Below, piece after piece: positions 9,155 to 18,060 of a stretch of DNA of 64,000 bases. Source of the stretch: Spinactinospora alkalitolerans (GTDB lineage: Bacteria; Actinomycetota; Actinomycetes; Streptosporangiales; Streptosporangiaceae); the NCBI RefSeq assembly GCF_013408795.1, contig NZ_JACCCC010000001.1, positions 1,426,001 to 1,490,000 on the forward strand, given 5' to 3'. A model generated the notes under the pieces. The model saw only the letters and a list, made by a program, of their open reading frames with translations. It ran no database searches and was not told where the DNA came from. Within the stretch, counting starts at the first letter, position 1. Every line of letters begins with the position of its first letter. The translations under genes and the position numbers were made by a program.

Positions 9155-10630
9155 ATGGACTCTTCTCACGGTGTGGACGAGCTGGCGACCCTCCTGGGCG
9201 GATGGTCCGGCGGGGACGGCCCGCTCTACCGCAAACTCGCCCGTGCGCTGCGCCGGACGGTCGAGGGCGGAACCCTCGCCGTGGGCGAGCGGCTGCCCTC
9301 CGAACGCCTCCTGGCCGCGGCGCTCGCCGTCAGCCGCACCACCGTGGTCGCCGCCTACGACGAGCTCCGCGCCGAAGGGGTGCTGGACAGCCGCCGGGGC
9401 AGCGGCACACGGGTCAACCCGGCCCTGGCGCCGGTGCGCTCCGACGGCTGGGTGCCAGGCGGGCGCAGCCGCCCGATATACCAGCGGCTGATCGACGGCC
9501 CGAGCGAGCTGATCTCGCTGTCCTGCGTCACCGCGGAGGGACTGCCCGAGGTGGCCGAGGCGGTCCGGGACGTGGCCGCCGAGGAGCTGCCCGCGCTGAT
9601 GGCCGAGGCCGGCTACCACCCGCGCGGCCTGCCCGCCCTGCGCGCGGCCATCGCCGACCACCACACCCGGCGCGGGCTGCCCACCCGCCCCGAGGAGATC
9701 GTGGTGACCACGGGCGCTCAGCAGGCGGTCGCGCTGGTGTCGGGGCTGTACCTGCGCAACGGCTCGCCCGTGCTGGTGGAGTCGCCCAGTTTCGCCGGGT
9801 GCCTGGACCTGCTGCGCGCGACGGGCGCCGACCTGCTGACCGCGCCCCTGGACTTCGAGGGCGTCGATCCGGTCGCGGTCAGGGAGGCCCTGCGCGAGCG
9901 CGGCCCGCACCTGCTCTACGTCATGCCGAGCTATCACAACCCGACCGGGGTGATGATGTCGGCCGCGCGGCGGCGCGAGATCGCCGGGCTCGCTGCGCGG
10001 TACGGCGTCCCGGTGCTGGAGGACAGCGCCTACACCGGCATGCGCGCGCCCGACGAGCCCGGCCCGATGGCCGCGTTCGCGCCGCCGGAGGCCGAGGTGG
10101 TCACCGTCGAGTCGCTGGCCAAGGTGGGCTGGGCCGGGCTGCGCATCGGCTGGCTGCGCGCCCCCGCCGAGATCGCCGAGCGGATCAGCCGCCGCAAGGC
10201 GCTCACCGACCTGGGCAGCCCTCTGCTGGACCAGGCGGTCGCCGCCCGGCTGATCCCCCGGCTGGACGGGCTCGCCCTGACGCGGTCGCGGATGCTCGGC
10301 GAGCGGCTGGCGCTGCTGGAGGAGCGGTTGCGCGAGGCGCTGCCGTCGTGGACGTGGCGGCGGCCCGACGGCGGCTCAGCGCTCTGGGTGCGGCTGCCCG
10401 GGACCAGCGCCCAGGTCTTCGCCCAGATCGCGCTGCGCCACGGCGTCGAGATCGTGCCGGGATCGGTGATGGCGCCGGGTGACGGGGAGACCTACCGGGA
10501 GTTCTTCCGGCTCCCGTTCGGCTTCGGGCCGCAGGTCCTGGAGGAGCTGGTCCGCAGGCTGGCCCGCGCCTGGACCGAACTGCGCCGGCACGGCCCCTGC
10601 GAGGAGGCGCCCCTGCGCGTCGTCGTCTGA
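9155..10630 (+). CDS. MocR/PdxR-type GntR-family regulator with aminotransferase domain
   Basis: 491 residues. An N-terminal winged-helix GntR domain (PLYRKLARALRRTVEGGTLAVG, then LPSERLLAAALAVSRTTVVAAYDEL) joins a fold-type I aminotransferase-like domain with the MPSYHNPTG motif and a PLP lysine in ESLAKVGWAGLRIGW. MocR proteins sense PLP or amino compounds and act on a neighbouring divergent gene. The ATG at 9155 has GGAG 6 nt upstream; in-frame ATGs at 9083 and 9143 lie inside the operator-like sequence and are less likely. The only divergent neighbour is DUF3291, making that its probable target. Confidence 0.88.
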   Translation: MDSSHGVDELATLLGGWSGGDGPLYRKLARALRRTVEGGTLAVGERLPSERLLAAALAVSRTTVVAAYDELRAEGVLDSRRGSGTRVNPALAPVRSDGWVPGGRSRPIYQRLIDGPSELISLSCVTAEGLPEVAEAVRDVAAEELPALMAEAGYHPRGLPALRAAIADHHTRRGLPTRPEEIVVTTGAQQAVALVSGLYLRNGSPVLVESPSFAGCLDLLRATGADLLTAPLDFEGVDPVAVREALRERGPHLLYVMPSYHNPTGVMMSAARRREIAGLAARYGVPVLEDSAYTGMRAPDEPGPMAAFAPPEAEVVTVESLAKVGWAGLRIGWLRAPAEIAERISRRKALTDLGSPLLDQAVAARLIPRLDGLALTRSRMLGERLALLEERLREALPSWTWRRPDGGSALWVRLPGTSAQVFAQIALRHGVEIVPGSVMAPGDGETYREFFRLPFGFGPQVLEELVRRLARAWTELRRHGPCEEAPLRVVV

Positions 10631-10662
10631 CCGGTGTCCGAGGTCGCTCCGCACAGGAGGCC

Positions 10663-10755
10663 GGCTGCCGCAGTGCGCGCAGCGCCGGCGGCACAGCAGG
10701 CCCGAGCCCTGGAAACCCCGCCCCGCGAACGTGGCGGTCAAAGTTCGACGAGCGC
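10663..10755. repeat. Second dispersed repeat family, copy 1
   Basis: About 93 bp in the gap between the MocR gene and aacS. It begins GGCTGCCGCAGTGCGCGC and continues through GCCGGCGGCACAGCAGGCCC, a GAGCCCTGGAA segment, CCGCCCCGCGAACG and GGTCAAAGTTCGA. The same order of blocks recurs at 57524-57612 (same orientation) and, as the reverse complement, at 42016-42091. The rest of the gap (10756-10881) is ordinary, with no clear promoter consensus. Function is unknown. Confidence 0.75.
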
Positions 10756-10881
10756 GAAGCACGCCCCCGGGGGAGTGGCGGAGGGCACACCTGTTGTTCA
10801 ATGTTGGCCAACATCCGTACGTGGGCGAAAGCCGGACGCTGACCCTCCGGCACCCGCCGAACACCGAGGAAGGGCGCGAGA

Positions 10882-12858
10882 ATGTCCCAACGGCCACAGC
10901 CACCGGTGCTCTGGGAACCCGACGGCGACCGGCGCGAGCGCGCGAACATCACGGCCTTCGCCCGCTGGGTGCGCGACACCCGCGGCGCGAAGGGCGTCGA
11001 CGCCGACGACTACGACTCCCTGTGGCGCTGGTCGGTGACCGACCTCGACGGATTCTGGGCGGCCGTCTGGGACTACTTCGGCGTCCGGGCCGACACGCCC
11101 TACGAGCAGGTCCTGGCCGACCGGGAGATGCCCGGCGCCACCTGGTTCCCCGGCGCGACGCTGAACTACGCCCGGCACATCTTCCACGGCCGCGACGACG
11201 ACGCCGTGGCCATCCGGCACGCCTCCGAGCTGCGCGTACTGGGGGAGTGGACCTGGGGCGAGCTGAAGCGGCGCACCGCGGCCATCGCGGCGGGGCTGCG
11301 CCAACTCGGGGTCGGCCCCGGCGACCGCGTCGTCGCCTACCTGCCCAACATCGCCGAGGCGGTGGCGGCGTTCTACGCCTGCGCCGCCGTCGGCGCGGTG
11401 TGGTCGTCGTGTTCGCCGGACTTCGGCGTGCGCAGCGTCACCGACCGGTTCGCCCAGATCGAGCCGAAGGTGCTCCTCGCCGTCGACGGCTACCGCTACG
11501 GCGGCAAGGACTTCGACCGGCGCGACGTCGTCGCGGCGCTGCGCGAGCGGCTGCCCACGGTGGAGCACGCGGTCGTGCTGTCCTACCTGCGCGACGAGCC
11601 CGTCGAGGGCGCCCTGTCGTGGGAGGAGTTCGAGGCCGCGGGCGAGGGCGCCGCCCTGACGTTCGAGCCCGTCGCCTTCGACCACCCGCTGTGGGTGCTG
11701 TACTCCTCCGGCACCACCGGTCTGCCCAAGGCCATCGTGCACGGGCACGGCGGCATCCTGCTGGAGCAGCTGAAGAACCTCAACCTGCACCTGGACGCCC
11801 GCGCCGGCGACCGCGTCTTCTGGTTCACCACCACCGGCTGGATGATGTGGAACTTCCTGGTCAGCGTGTTGCTGACGGAGGCCTCCATCGTGCTGTACGA
11901 CGGCAACCCCGGTCACCCCGACCTCGGCGCGCTGTGGGACCTGGCCGAGCGGGCGCGGGTCACGGTCTTCGGCACCAGCGCCGGCTACCTGGCCTCGTGC
12001 ATGAAGGAGGGCGTCCGCCCGGCGCGCGACCGCGACCTGTCGGCGCTGCACGCGATCGGCTCCACCGGTTCGCCGCTGTCGCCCGAGGGCTTCGCCTGGT
12101 GCTACCGGGAGTTCGGTTCCGGGCTGTGGCTGTTCTCCACCAGCGGCGGCACCGACGTGTGCAGCTGCCTGGTCGGCGGGGTGCCCACGCTGCCGGTCCA
12201 CGAGGGCGAGATCCAGGCGCGCTCCCTGGGCATGGCCGTCGCCTCCTGGGACCCCGAGGGCAGGGAGGTCATCGGCGAGGTCGGCGAGCTGGTCGTGACC
12301 GAGCCCGCGCCGTCGATGCCGATCTACTTCTGGGGCGACCCCGGCGGGGAGCGGCTGCGCGACAGCTACTTCTCGGTGTACCCGGGCGTCTGGCGGCACG
12401 GCGACTGGATCGAGATCACCGAGCGCGGGACCGCGATCATCTACGGCCGCTCCGACTCCACCATCAACCGCGGCGGCGTCCGCATGGGCACCAGCGAGAT
12501 CTACCGGGCGGTGCTCGCGCTGGACGAGGTCGTCGACGCGCTGGTCGTGGACGTCCCGCAGCAGGAGGGCGGTTCGCGCATCGAGCTGTTCGTGGTGCTG
12601 CGCGAAGGCGCCGTGCTCGACGACGACCTCACCCGGCGGCTGGCCAGGGGCATCCGGGAGGACTGCTCGCCCCGGCACGTCCCCGATGCGGTGCGCGCGA
12701 TCTCGGAGGTGCCGCGCACCCTGTCGGGCAAGGTCCTGGAGGTCCCCGTCAAGCGGATCCTGATGGGCGAGGCCCCCGAGCGGGTCGCCAGCCGCGACTC
12801 CCTCGTCAACCCGGGGGCGCTGGACTACTTCTCCGCGCTGGCGGGGGAGCGGGGCTGA
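10882..12858 (+). CDS. aacS: Acetoacetyl-CoA synthetase
   Basis: Activates acetoacetate to acetoacetyl-CoA (ATP to AMP + PPi) in the cytoplasm. At 658 residues it has the length of this family. The ACAS N-terminal region runs DYDSLWRWSVTDLDGFW, then FPGATLNYARHIF, both diagnostic for acetoacetate--CoA ligases. Later come LYSSGTTGLPKAIVHGHGG (core AMP-binding loop), FWFTTTGWMMWNF, FSTSGGTDVCSC, and GRSDSTINRGGVRMGTSEIY. The C-terminal lysine lies in TLSGKVLEVPVK. The ATG at 10882 starts directly at the conserved region. The gene probably serves ketone-body or poly-hydroxybutyrate-type carbon salvage; context does not refine this. Confidence 0.9.
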   Translation: MSQRPQPPVLWEPDGDRRERANITAFARWVRDTRGAKGVDADDYDSLWRWSVTDLDGFWAAVWDYFGVRADTPYEQVLADREMPGATWFPGATLNYARHIFHGRDDDAVAIRHASELRVLGEWTWGELKRRTAAIAAGLRQLGVGPGDRVVAYLPNIAEAVAAFYACAAVGAVWSSCSPDFGVRSVTDRFAQIEPKVLLAVDGYRYGGKDFDRRDVVAALRERLPTVEHAVVLSYLRDEPVEGALSWEEFEAAGEGAALTFEPVAFDHPLWVLYSSGTTGLPKAIVHGHGGILLEQLKNLNLHLDARAGDRVFWFTTTGWMMWNFLVSVLLTEASIVLYDGNPGHPDLGALWDLAERARVTVFGTSAGYLASCMKEGVRPARDRDLSALHAIGSTGSPLSPEGFAWCYREFGSGLWLFSTSGGTDVCSCLVGGVPTLPVHEGEIQARSLGMAVASWDPEGREVIGEVGELVVTEPAPSMPIYFWGDPGGERLRDSYFSVYPGVWRHGDWIEITERGTAIIYGRSDSTINRGGVRMGTSEIYRAVLALDEVVDALVVDVPQQEGGSRIELFVVLREGAVLDDDLTRRLARGIREDCSPRHVPDAVRAISEVPRTLSGKVLEVPVKRILMGEAPERVASRDSLVNPGALDYFSALAGERG

Positions 12859-12873
12859 CTGCTCCGTCCCGAT

Positions 12874-13263
12874 TCAGGTCGCGGAGGGCGGGCCGGGATC
12901 CTGCACGGCCAGGACCACGGCCTCCCCGTCCTCGTCGACCCGTTGCAGGGTGATCGCCCTGCGCCCCACCTGGAAGGAGGCGCCCTGCCGGCCGCGCAGG
13001 ACGTCGAAGTCGAAGTCGTCGGCGGCGACGTGCAGCACGGCCGTGCCGCCGGAGACGTCGGCCAGGCCCACGTTGAGGTCCTCGTCGCCGAGGTTGGTGC
13101 CCTGGTGCAGGGTGTGCGCCTCCGCGGCCCCGGACCACGAGGCGGGAGAGGAGGGCGGTGCCGCGCCGTCCCCTCCGCCGATGCAGCCGGCGGCGCCGCC
13201 GACCAGGGCCAGCGCGACGAGCGGCCCCGCGAGCCCGCCCACCGGAGTCGGTCGCATGGTCAT
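12874..13263 (-). CDS. Putative secreted lipoprotein
   Basis: A 129-residue small protein with a signal peptide (GPLVALALVGGAAGC) ending in a plausible lipobox cysteine, then a Gly/Pro/Ser-rich linker and a compact beta-rich domain (LHVAADDFDFDVLRGRQGASFQVGRRAITLQRVD). No family is recognised. Its ATG at 13263 overlaps the stop of the calpain-like gene (ATGA), so the two are translationally coupled. A partner, regulator or inhibitor of the protease is possible, but that rests on position alone. Confidence 0.7.
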   Translation of the reverse strand: MTMRPTPVGGLAGPLVALALVGGAAGCIGGGDGAAPPSSPASWSGAAEAHTLHQGTNLGDEDLNVGLADVSGGTAVLHVAADDFDFDVLRGRQGASFQVGRRAITLQRVDEDGEAVVLAVQDPGPPSAT

Positions 13264-14273
13264 CGCTCCTCCCGCATCAGGCTGGAGTGGATCGCGGTGA
13301 TGTTGCGGTTGATCTCGTCCTCGGTCAGCACGATGTCGCCGGTGTGCTCCCCCCAGGGGTTGCGCACGGTGACGGTGTCGGCCGCGGCGTCGACGGCGAC
13401 CACGAAGTAGACGTGCCCGGACACGAGTTCGCCCTCCCGCATGAGAGGCCGGTCGCCGCTGAGGGGCGACGTCGACAGCGTCATGGCCTCCCCGCGCTCG
13501 GCGAACCTCGCGTAGAGGTCGTCGACGTCGGTCCGGATCAGGGGGTTCATCAGGAAGGACGGGAGGTAGTCGCCGAGGCCGGAGCCGGGTTTGAAGGCGC
13601 TCATCGCCGCGCCGGAATGCCAGTTCTCCAGCTCGCCGTACCCGCCCTCCCGCTGGGCGTAGGCCTTCTCCAGGATCGCCGGCCAGATCACCCGCTGCTC
13701 CGGGTCGGATCCGGCGAAGACGGGCTTCCCGTCGTGCAGGGGCAGGTCCGGGGTGACGGTGACCGGCCGCGCGCCGGGGAAGGCCACGGTGTAGGTGCCG
13801 TTGGGGTTGGCCGTGATCATCTCCCGGATCAGCCCGGGGTCGGCGGCGGCGATCGCCCCCATCGTGGCCATGAGCCAGCAGTCCCCGATCTGCTGCTGCC
13901 GGATGTGGCGCCAGTGGACGGGGTCGTCGCCCTCGGCGAACAGCCGGTACTCGTCGAGCTCGGCGTAGCGGGCGTCGGGCGGGCCGCTCGCGCCGGATGC
14001 GGGATCCCCCTCCACCGAGTGCAACGCCGGCTCCTGGAACCGAGCGGCCCCGGAATCGCGCAGTTCGCGCAGCTTCGCCAGGGGCGCGGTCCGCTTCAGC
14101 TCCTCGGCGGCGCCGGTGGAGCGCTGCGCCTTGCCGCAGCCGGGGCACGGAGTCGCGTCCGCCGCGCTCGGAGCCGCGCCGACGAGACCGCAGACGGCGA
14201 GCACGGCCGCGGTGAGCACGATCACGACCGCGCGGCCGACCCCGCCCGGGAAAAGGGAACGGGTCAGCGCCAC
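13260..14273 (-). CDS. Secreted calpain-family (C2) cysteine protease
   Basis: A 337-residue protein with an N-terminal hydrophobic signal (RAVVIVLTAAVLAVCGLVGA) and predicted cleavage near residue 40. The papain-like calpain core is clear: RQQQIGDCWLMATMGAIAA carries the catalytic cysteine (C132), GHVYFVVAVD the histidine (H287) and TVRNPWGEHTGD the Asn-Pro-Trp-Gly motif (N305). Positions 196-205 (IWPAILEKAY) are also calpain-typical. No Ca-binding C2 or penta-EF domain is present. The start is a GTG at 14273 with a weak ribosome site. The lipoprotein gene is coupled downstream. Substrates are unknown. Confidence 0.85.
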   Translation of the reverse strand: MALTRSLFPGGVGRAVVIVLTAAVLAVCGLVGAAPSAADATPCPGCGKAQRSTGAAEELKRTAPLAKLRELRDSGAARFQEPALHSVEGDPASGASGPPDARYAELDEYRLFAEGDDPVHWRHIRQQQIGDCWLMATMGAIAAADPGLIREMITANPNGTYTVAFPGARPVTVTPDLPLHDGKPVFAGSDPEQRVIWPAILEKAYAQREGGYGELENWHSGAAMSAFKPGSGLGDYLPSFLMNPLIRTDVDDLYARFAERGEAMTLSTSPLSGDRPLMREGELVSGHVYFVVAVDAAADTVTVRNPWGEHTGDIVLTEDEINRNITAIHSSLMREER

Positions 14274-14629
14274 GGCGATTCACGGCCGAGGCGGCGTCTC
14301 ATCCGATGTCGTTTTGCGCACATGGGCATCACGGATCACATCCGGGTCGTGGGACCGGGCAACCGGGGTGACCGGCTCCCGGGCGCGCGTGCCGGGGGAG
14401 AGGGGCACGCGCCATGGGCGCACCGAGGGCTCGGGCCATCGGGGGAGGAGTGCGCTGCGCGGCCGCCGCCGTCCGCGTCGTCCGGTGGCGGGTGCCGCGT
14501 CGGCCGCCCACGCTACCCGCCGGGTCGGACTGCTCTGACCAGGGCTTCGACGGGGCGGCGGTCCGGCGTCCGGGTCTCGGGGAGCCGCCGGGAGGACAAG
14601 ACCGCCGAACACGCCATAGCCTGGACGTC
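14274..14629. other. Intergenic region without a supported gene
   Basis: 356 bp between the divergent calpain-like and DUF418-like genes. A frame open on the plus strand from 14414 is Arg/Gly/Pro-rich with no conserved features and is treated as non-coding upstream extension. Slightly AT-richer sequence around 14300-14340 (GTCGTTTTGCGCACATG) may hold a promoter, but no clear consensus hexamers, repeats or hairpins were found. Confidence 0.4.
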
Positions 14630-15892
14630 GTGTCTCAGCAGGTGCCCGATACGGGAACACAGGACGCGGTCCCGGCTCGCACGGGCCGGATCACCGGGGT
14701 GGACGCCGCACGTGCGCTGGCGGTGTTCGGCATGTTCACCGTGCACCTGGGCGTGGGCTCCATCGGCCTGCTCGACGGGACGGCGGCCGAGGCCTTCCAC
14801 CAGCTCACGCGGGGCCGCTCCTCGGCGCTGTTCGCGTTTCTCGCCGGGGTGTCGCTGGCGCTGATGTCGGGGCACCTGGCGCCCCTGTCCGGCGACCCCC
14901 TGTACCGGGTGGGCATGCGGGTCCTGGTGCGCGCGGTGGTCCTGGCGCTGCTCGGCGGCCTGCTGGACCTGCTGGATGCACCGATCGCGATCATCCTCAC
15001 CTACTACGGCGGGTTCTTCCTGCTGGCGCTGCCCCTGCTGCGGCTGCGGGCCCCGGCCCTGGCCGCGGTCGCGGCCGGTGTCGCAGCGCTCGGGCCGCAG
15101 GTGTCGTTCCTGGTCCGCTCGGCCATGGGCGAGCCCGGGTACTCCGCGGGCTCGATCGGCGGCGTCTCCGACTTCCTGATCACCGGCTACTACCCGGCGT
15201 GCACCTTCATGGCGTTCGTGGTCGCGGGGATGGCCGTGGGGCGGATGGACCTGCGCTCGACCGCCGTCCGGGTGCGGGCCGCGGCGGTCGGCCTGGGCCT
15301 GGTGCTGCTCGGCTACGGCGGATCGTGGCTGCTGATGTATCCGCTCGGCGGCATCGATCGGCTGCTGGCCGTGGAGATCGAGGCCTTCTACGGTTCCGCG
15401 GAGCTGCCCGCGTCCGACCCGGCCGCGATGGAGCCGCTGCGCCAGTGGATGGCGGAGCAGATCAACGCGCTGCACGGCGAGGTGCCCACCAGCAGTCCGC
15501 TGTGGCTGCTCGTCGCCTCCCCGCACAGCGGCACCACGTTCGAGATCGCCGGCGCCGTCGGCACCGCACTGCTGGTGCTCACCGCCTGCCTGGTGCTGGC
15601 CGACCTCCTGGGCGACGGCCTCTACCCGCTGACCGCGGCCGGGTCCATGGCGCTGACCGTCTACGTCGGACACGTCGTCGTGATCGCCCTGATCGGCGCC
15701 TCGGCCGATCAGAGCGCCCCGTTCCGGCTGGAGCTGTTCGTCGCGGGAGCGCTGGTCCTGGCGGCCCTGTGGCACCTCATCCTGGGCCGCGGCCCCTTGG
15801 AGCGGGTTCTGGGCCGGCTCGCCCGCACCGGCGCCGACCTCGTCGTTCCCCCCGACCCGCGCCCGGGTCCGAGCCCGGGCCCGCGCGCTTAG
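14630..15892 (+). CDS. Multi-pass membrane protein, DUF418/DUF1624 (heparan-alpha-glucosaminide N-acetyltransferase-like)
   Basis: About 420 residues with roughly ten hydrophobic segments. The N-terminus GRITGVDAARALAVFGMFTVHLG followed by RGRSSALFAFLAGVSLALMSGH matches the first two helices of the YeiB/DUF418/DUF1624 membrane acyltransferase-like group. Later come YYGGFFLLALPLLRLR and a final MALTVYVGHVVVIALIG helix. A membrane acyl-transfer role is inferred from family only. The GTG at 14630 precedes the conserved part by about 20 residues but lacks a good Shine-Dalgarno. Stop codons of this gene and the enoyl-CoA hydratase overlap by 4 bp in convergent orientation. Confidence 0.72.
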   Translation: MSQQVPDTGTQDAVPARTGRITGVDAARALAVFGMFTVHLGVGSIGLLDGTAAEAFHQLTRGRSSALFAFLAGVSLALMSGHLAPLSGDPLYRVGMRVLVRAVVLALLGGLLDLLDAPIAIILTYYGGFFLLALPLLRLRAPALAAVAAGVAALGPQVSFLVRSAMGEPGYSAGSIGGVSDFLITGYYPACTFMAFVVAGMAVGRMDLRSTAVRVRAAAVGLGLVLLGYGGSWLLMYPLGGIDRLLAVEIEAFYGSAELPASDPAAMEPLRQWMAEQINALHGEVPTSSPLWLLVASPHSGTTFEIAGAVGTALLVLTACLVLADLLGDGLYPLTAAGSMALTVYVGHVVVIALIGASADQSAPFRLELFVAGALVLAALWHLILGRGPLERVLGRLARTGADLVVPPDPRPGPSPGPRA

Positions 15893-16659
15893 GCCGGCCA
15901 GTCCGGTCGGCGCTTCTCCAGGAAGGCGGCGATGCCCTCGCGGGCCTCAGGGGTCTGACTGGCCGCGGCCATCACCTCGACGGCGTGGGCGTAGGCGTCG
16001 GACTCCGGGCGGTCGAACTGGGCGTACAACGTCTGCTTGCCCAGCGCCTTGCTGCGCCTGCTGCCGCGGGTGGCGCGGTCCAGCAGGTCGCGGGTCGCCG
16101 CGTGCAGCTCCTCGTCGGGCACGGCGTAGTTGACCAGGCCCCATTCGGCCGCCGTCGCGGCGTCGATCACGTCGCCGGTCAACGCCATCTCCATCGCGCG
16201 TTTGCGCCCGATGCTGCGGGAGACCGCCACCATCGGGGTGTGGCAGAACCAGCCGCCCTTGCCGCCCGGCGCCGCGAAGCCGGCGCTGCCGGCCGCGACG
16301 GCCAGGTCGCAGCTCGCCACCAGTTGGCAGCCCGCTGCGGTCGCCAGCGCGTGCACGCGGGCGATCACCACCTGCGGCACGGACTGGATGCGGCCCATCA
16401 GGGCGGTGCAGGTGCGCAGCAGCTCCCGCGCCTCGGCGTGGTCGGCGGCGGCGACATCGGCGAAGTCGTGCCCGGCGCAGAACACCGGACCGTTGGCCGC
16501 GAGCGTGATCCCCAGCGCGTCGGTTTCCGACACCGCGTCGAACGCCTCGGTCAGCTCGCGCATGTGCGCCGACGACAGCGCGTTTCGGCGCTCGGGCAGG
16601 TTCATGGTGATGGTGGCGTGGTCGCCGTCCCGTTCGACGAGAACGTGTTCGTGGCCCAT
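15889..16659 (-). CDS. Enoyl-CoA hydratase/isomerase family protein
   Basis: 256-residue crotonase-fold protein. The oxyanion-hole segments are visible as LAANGPVFCAGHDFADV and HALATAAGCQLVASCDLAVAA. The N-terminal MNLPERRNALSSAHMREL is typical. The usual acidic catalytic pair of E. coli-type hydratases is not clear: the region FAAPGGKGGWFCHTPMVAVSR resembles the ECHDC3/EchA-like subgroup, so the reaction is uncertain. The ATG at 16657-16659 has no strong ribosome site. The neighbours do not form an obvious beta-oxidation operon. Confidence 0.85.
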   Translation of the reverse strand: MGHEHVLVERDGDHATITMNLPERRNALSSAHMRELTEAFDAVSETDALGITLAANGPVFCAGHDFADVAAADHAEARELLRTCTALMGRIQSVPQVVIARVHALATAAGCQLVASCDLAVAAGSAGFAAPGGKGGWFCHTPMVAVSRSIGRKRAMEMALTGDVIDAATAAEWGLVNYAVPDEELHAATRDLLDRATRGSRRSKALGKQTLYAQFDRPESDAYAHAVEVMAAASQTPEAREGIAAFLEKRRPDWPA

Positions 16660-16806
16660 GCCAGGACGCTACGCCGGGCCGGTGCCGCAGTCGAGGCCGC
16701 CGCCCGGGCCGCCGGTTTGCGGTGACCGGCCGGGGGCAGCGGTGGGGCATGCCGGTGACCGGGGGCGGTCGCGGGGCGGGACGATCCGAGGGGTGCGGGG
16801 CAGTCG

Positions 16807-18051
16807 ATGGGGGAGCGCGTCGAGCGGGAGCGGCGGGAGCCGGGCGGCCGGAAGGACCTCGGCGTCCGCGAGCGGATCGCGGCGAGGGCCAAGCGGGCTC
16901 GCGCCTACAGCGGCCACGACCGCGACACGGTGTTCTTCGTCCTCAAGAGTTCCGTGGCCGCCTTCCTGTCCTGGGTGCTGGCCGACACCGTGCTGCAGGC
17001 GCAGTCGCCGGCGTTCGCGCCGTTCTCCGCGGTGCTGATGATGCAGGCGACGATCTACCGGTCGCTGACGCAGTCGCTGCACTACGTCCTGGCCATCGCG
17101 CTGGGCGTCGCGCTCCAGGGCGCGCTGGGCTTCCTGCTCGGCCCGCACCTGTGGACGTTCGCGCTGGCCGCGGTCGCGGCACTGGCCATCGGGCGGTGGC
17201 GGCGGCTCGGCTCGCAGGGCAACAGCGTCGCCACGGCGGCGTTCTTCGCCTACTCCACCTTCGCCATGGCCACCAGCACCTCCGACCGGCTGACGCAGCT
17301 CGGCAGCATCGTCGTGCTGGTGCTCATCGGCTCCGCCCTCGGCGTGGTCGTCAACCTCGTGCTGTTCCCCCCGATGCGCTACCGCAGCGCCCGCCACGGC
17401 GTCACGTCACTGTCGCACGCCATGTACGACCTGCTCGGTGACATGTCCCCGGTGCTGCGCGAGGGCGCGCCCGGCTCCGGCCGGACCGACGACTGGTGGC
17501 GGCGCGCCCGCGACATGAGGGCGATGGTGGAGCAGGCGGAGGCCTCGGTCGGAACAGCGGAGGAGAGCATCTACTTCAACCCGCGCCGGCTGCTGCACCG
17601 CGGCACCCCCGGTTTCAGCGGCTACCGGACCACCGTGAACGCGCTGGCCCGGGCCGTCGAGGAACTGAGCTCGATCGCCCGGGGCCTGCACTACTACGGT
17701 CGCGCGGAGGGCGGGACCGAGGGGTCGCACGGGGAGTTCCTGTCCGCCTACGGAGAGTTCCTCGCCTCCATCGGCGCGATCACTCAGGAGCTCAGCGAGC
17801 TGACCGACACCCGGCTGAGCGAGCAGGTCGGCGCGTTCGGCGGGCACCTGGACCGCGCCCGGCGCTGCTACGAGCGGTTGAAGGAGACCGCGCGGCAGAG
17901 TTCGCTGGACTCGGCCGACCACTCCCACGCCTACGGCATCCTGCTGGTCGACGCCTCCAGGCTGCTGGAGGAGTTCCAGTACTGCTGCGAGGCGCTGGCC
18001 CAGGCCGTCGGCGAGCCCCTGCGCACCGGCGAGGACCGGATGCAGTCCTGA
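16807..18051 (+). CDS. FUSC/ArAE-type aromatic acid exporter family membrane protein
   Basis: 414 residues. The N-terminal half carries about five or six transmembrane helices starting at VFFVLKSSVAAFLSWVLADTV, with FAPFSAVLMMQATIYRSL and GSIVVLVLIGSALGVVVNLVLFPP, the conserved pattern of the fusaric-acid-resistance/aromatic acid exporter half-module. The C-terminal 200 residues are cytosolic and helical, with EEESIYFNPRR-like and long amphipathic segments. The ATG at 16807 has only a weak GGGG-type site. It lies head-to-tail against the TetR regulator (10 bp between stops), so no shared promoter is implied. Substrate unknown. Confidence 0.8.
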   Translation: MGERVERERREPGGRKDLGVRERIAARAKRARAYSGHDRDTVFFVLKSSVAAFLSWVLADTVLQAQSPAFAPFSAVLMMQATIYRSLTQSLHYVLAIALGVALQGALGFLLGPHLWTFALAAVAALAIGRWRRLGSQGNSVATAAFFAYSTFAMATSTSDRLTQLGSIVVLVLIGSALGVVVNLVLFPPMRYRSARHGVTSLSHAMYDLLGDMSPVLREGAPGSGRTDDWWRRARDMRAMVEQAEASVGTAEESIYFNPRRLLHRGTPGFSGYRTTVNALARAVEELSSIARGLHYYGRAEGGTEGSHGEFLSAYGEFLASIGAITQELSELTDTRLSEQVGAFGGHLDRARRCYERLKETARQSSLDSADHSHAYGILLVDASRLLEEFQYCCEALAQAVGEPLRTGEDRMQS

Positions 18052-18060
18052 GGCCCCGGC

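Noticed and set aside
14414-14629. An N-terminal extension of the DUF418-like protein from the ATG at 14414
   Set aside because: The 72 extra residues are Arg/Pro/Gly-rich with no hydrophobic or conserved pattern; the GTG at 14630 starts just before the family homology.
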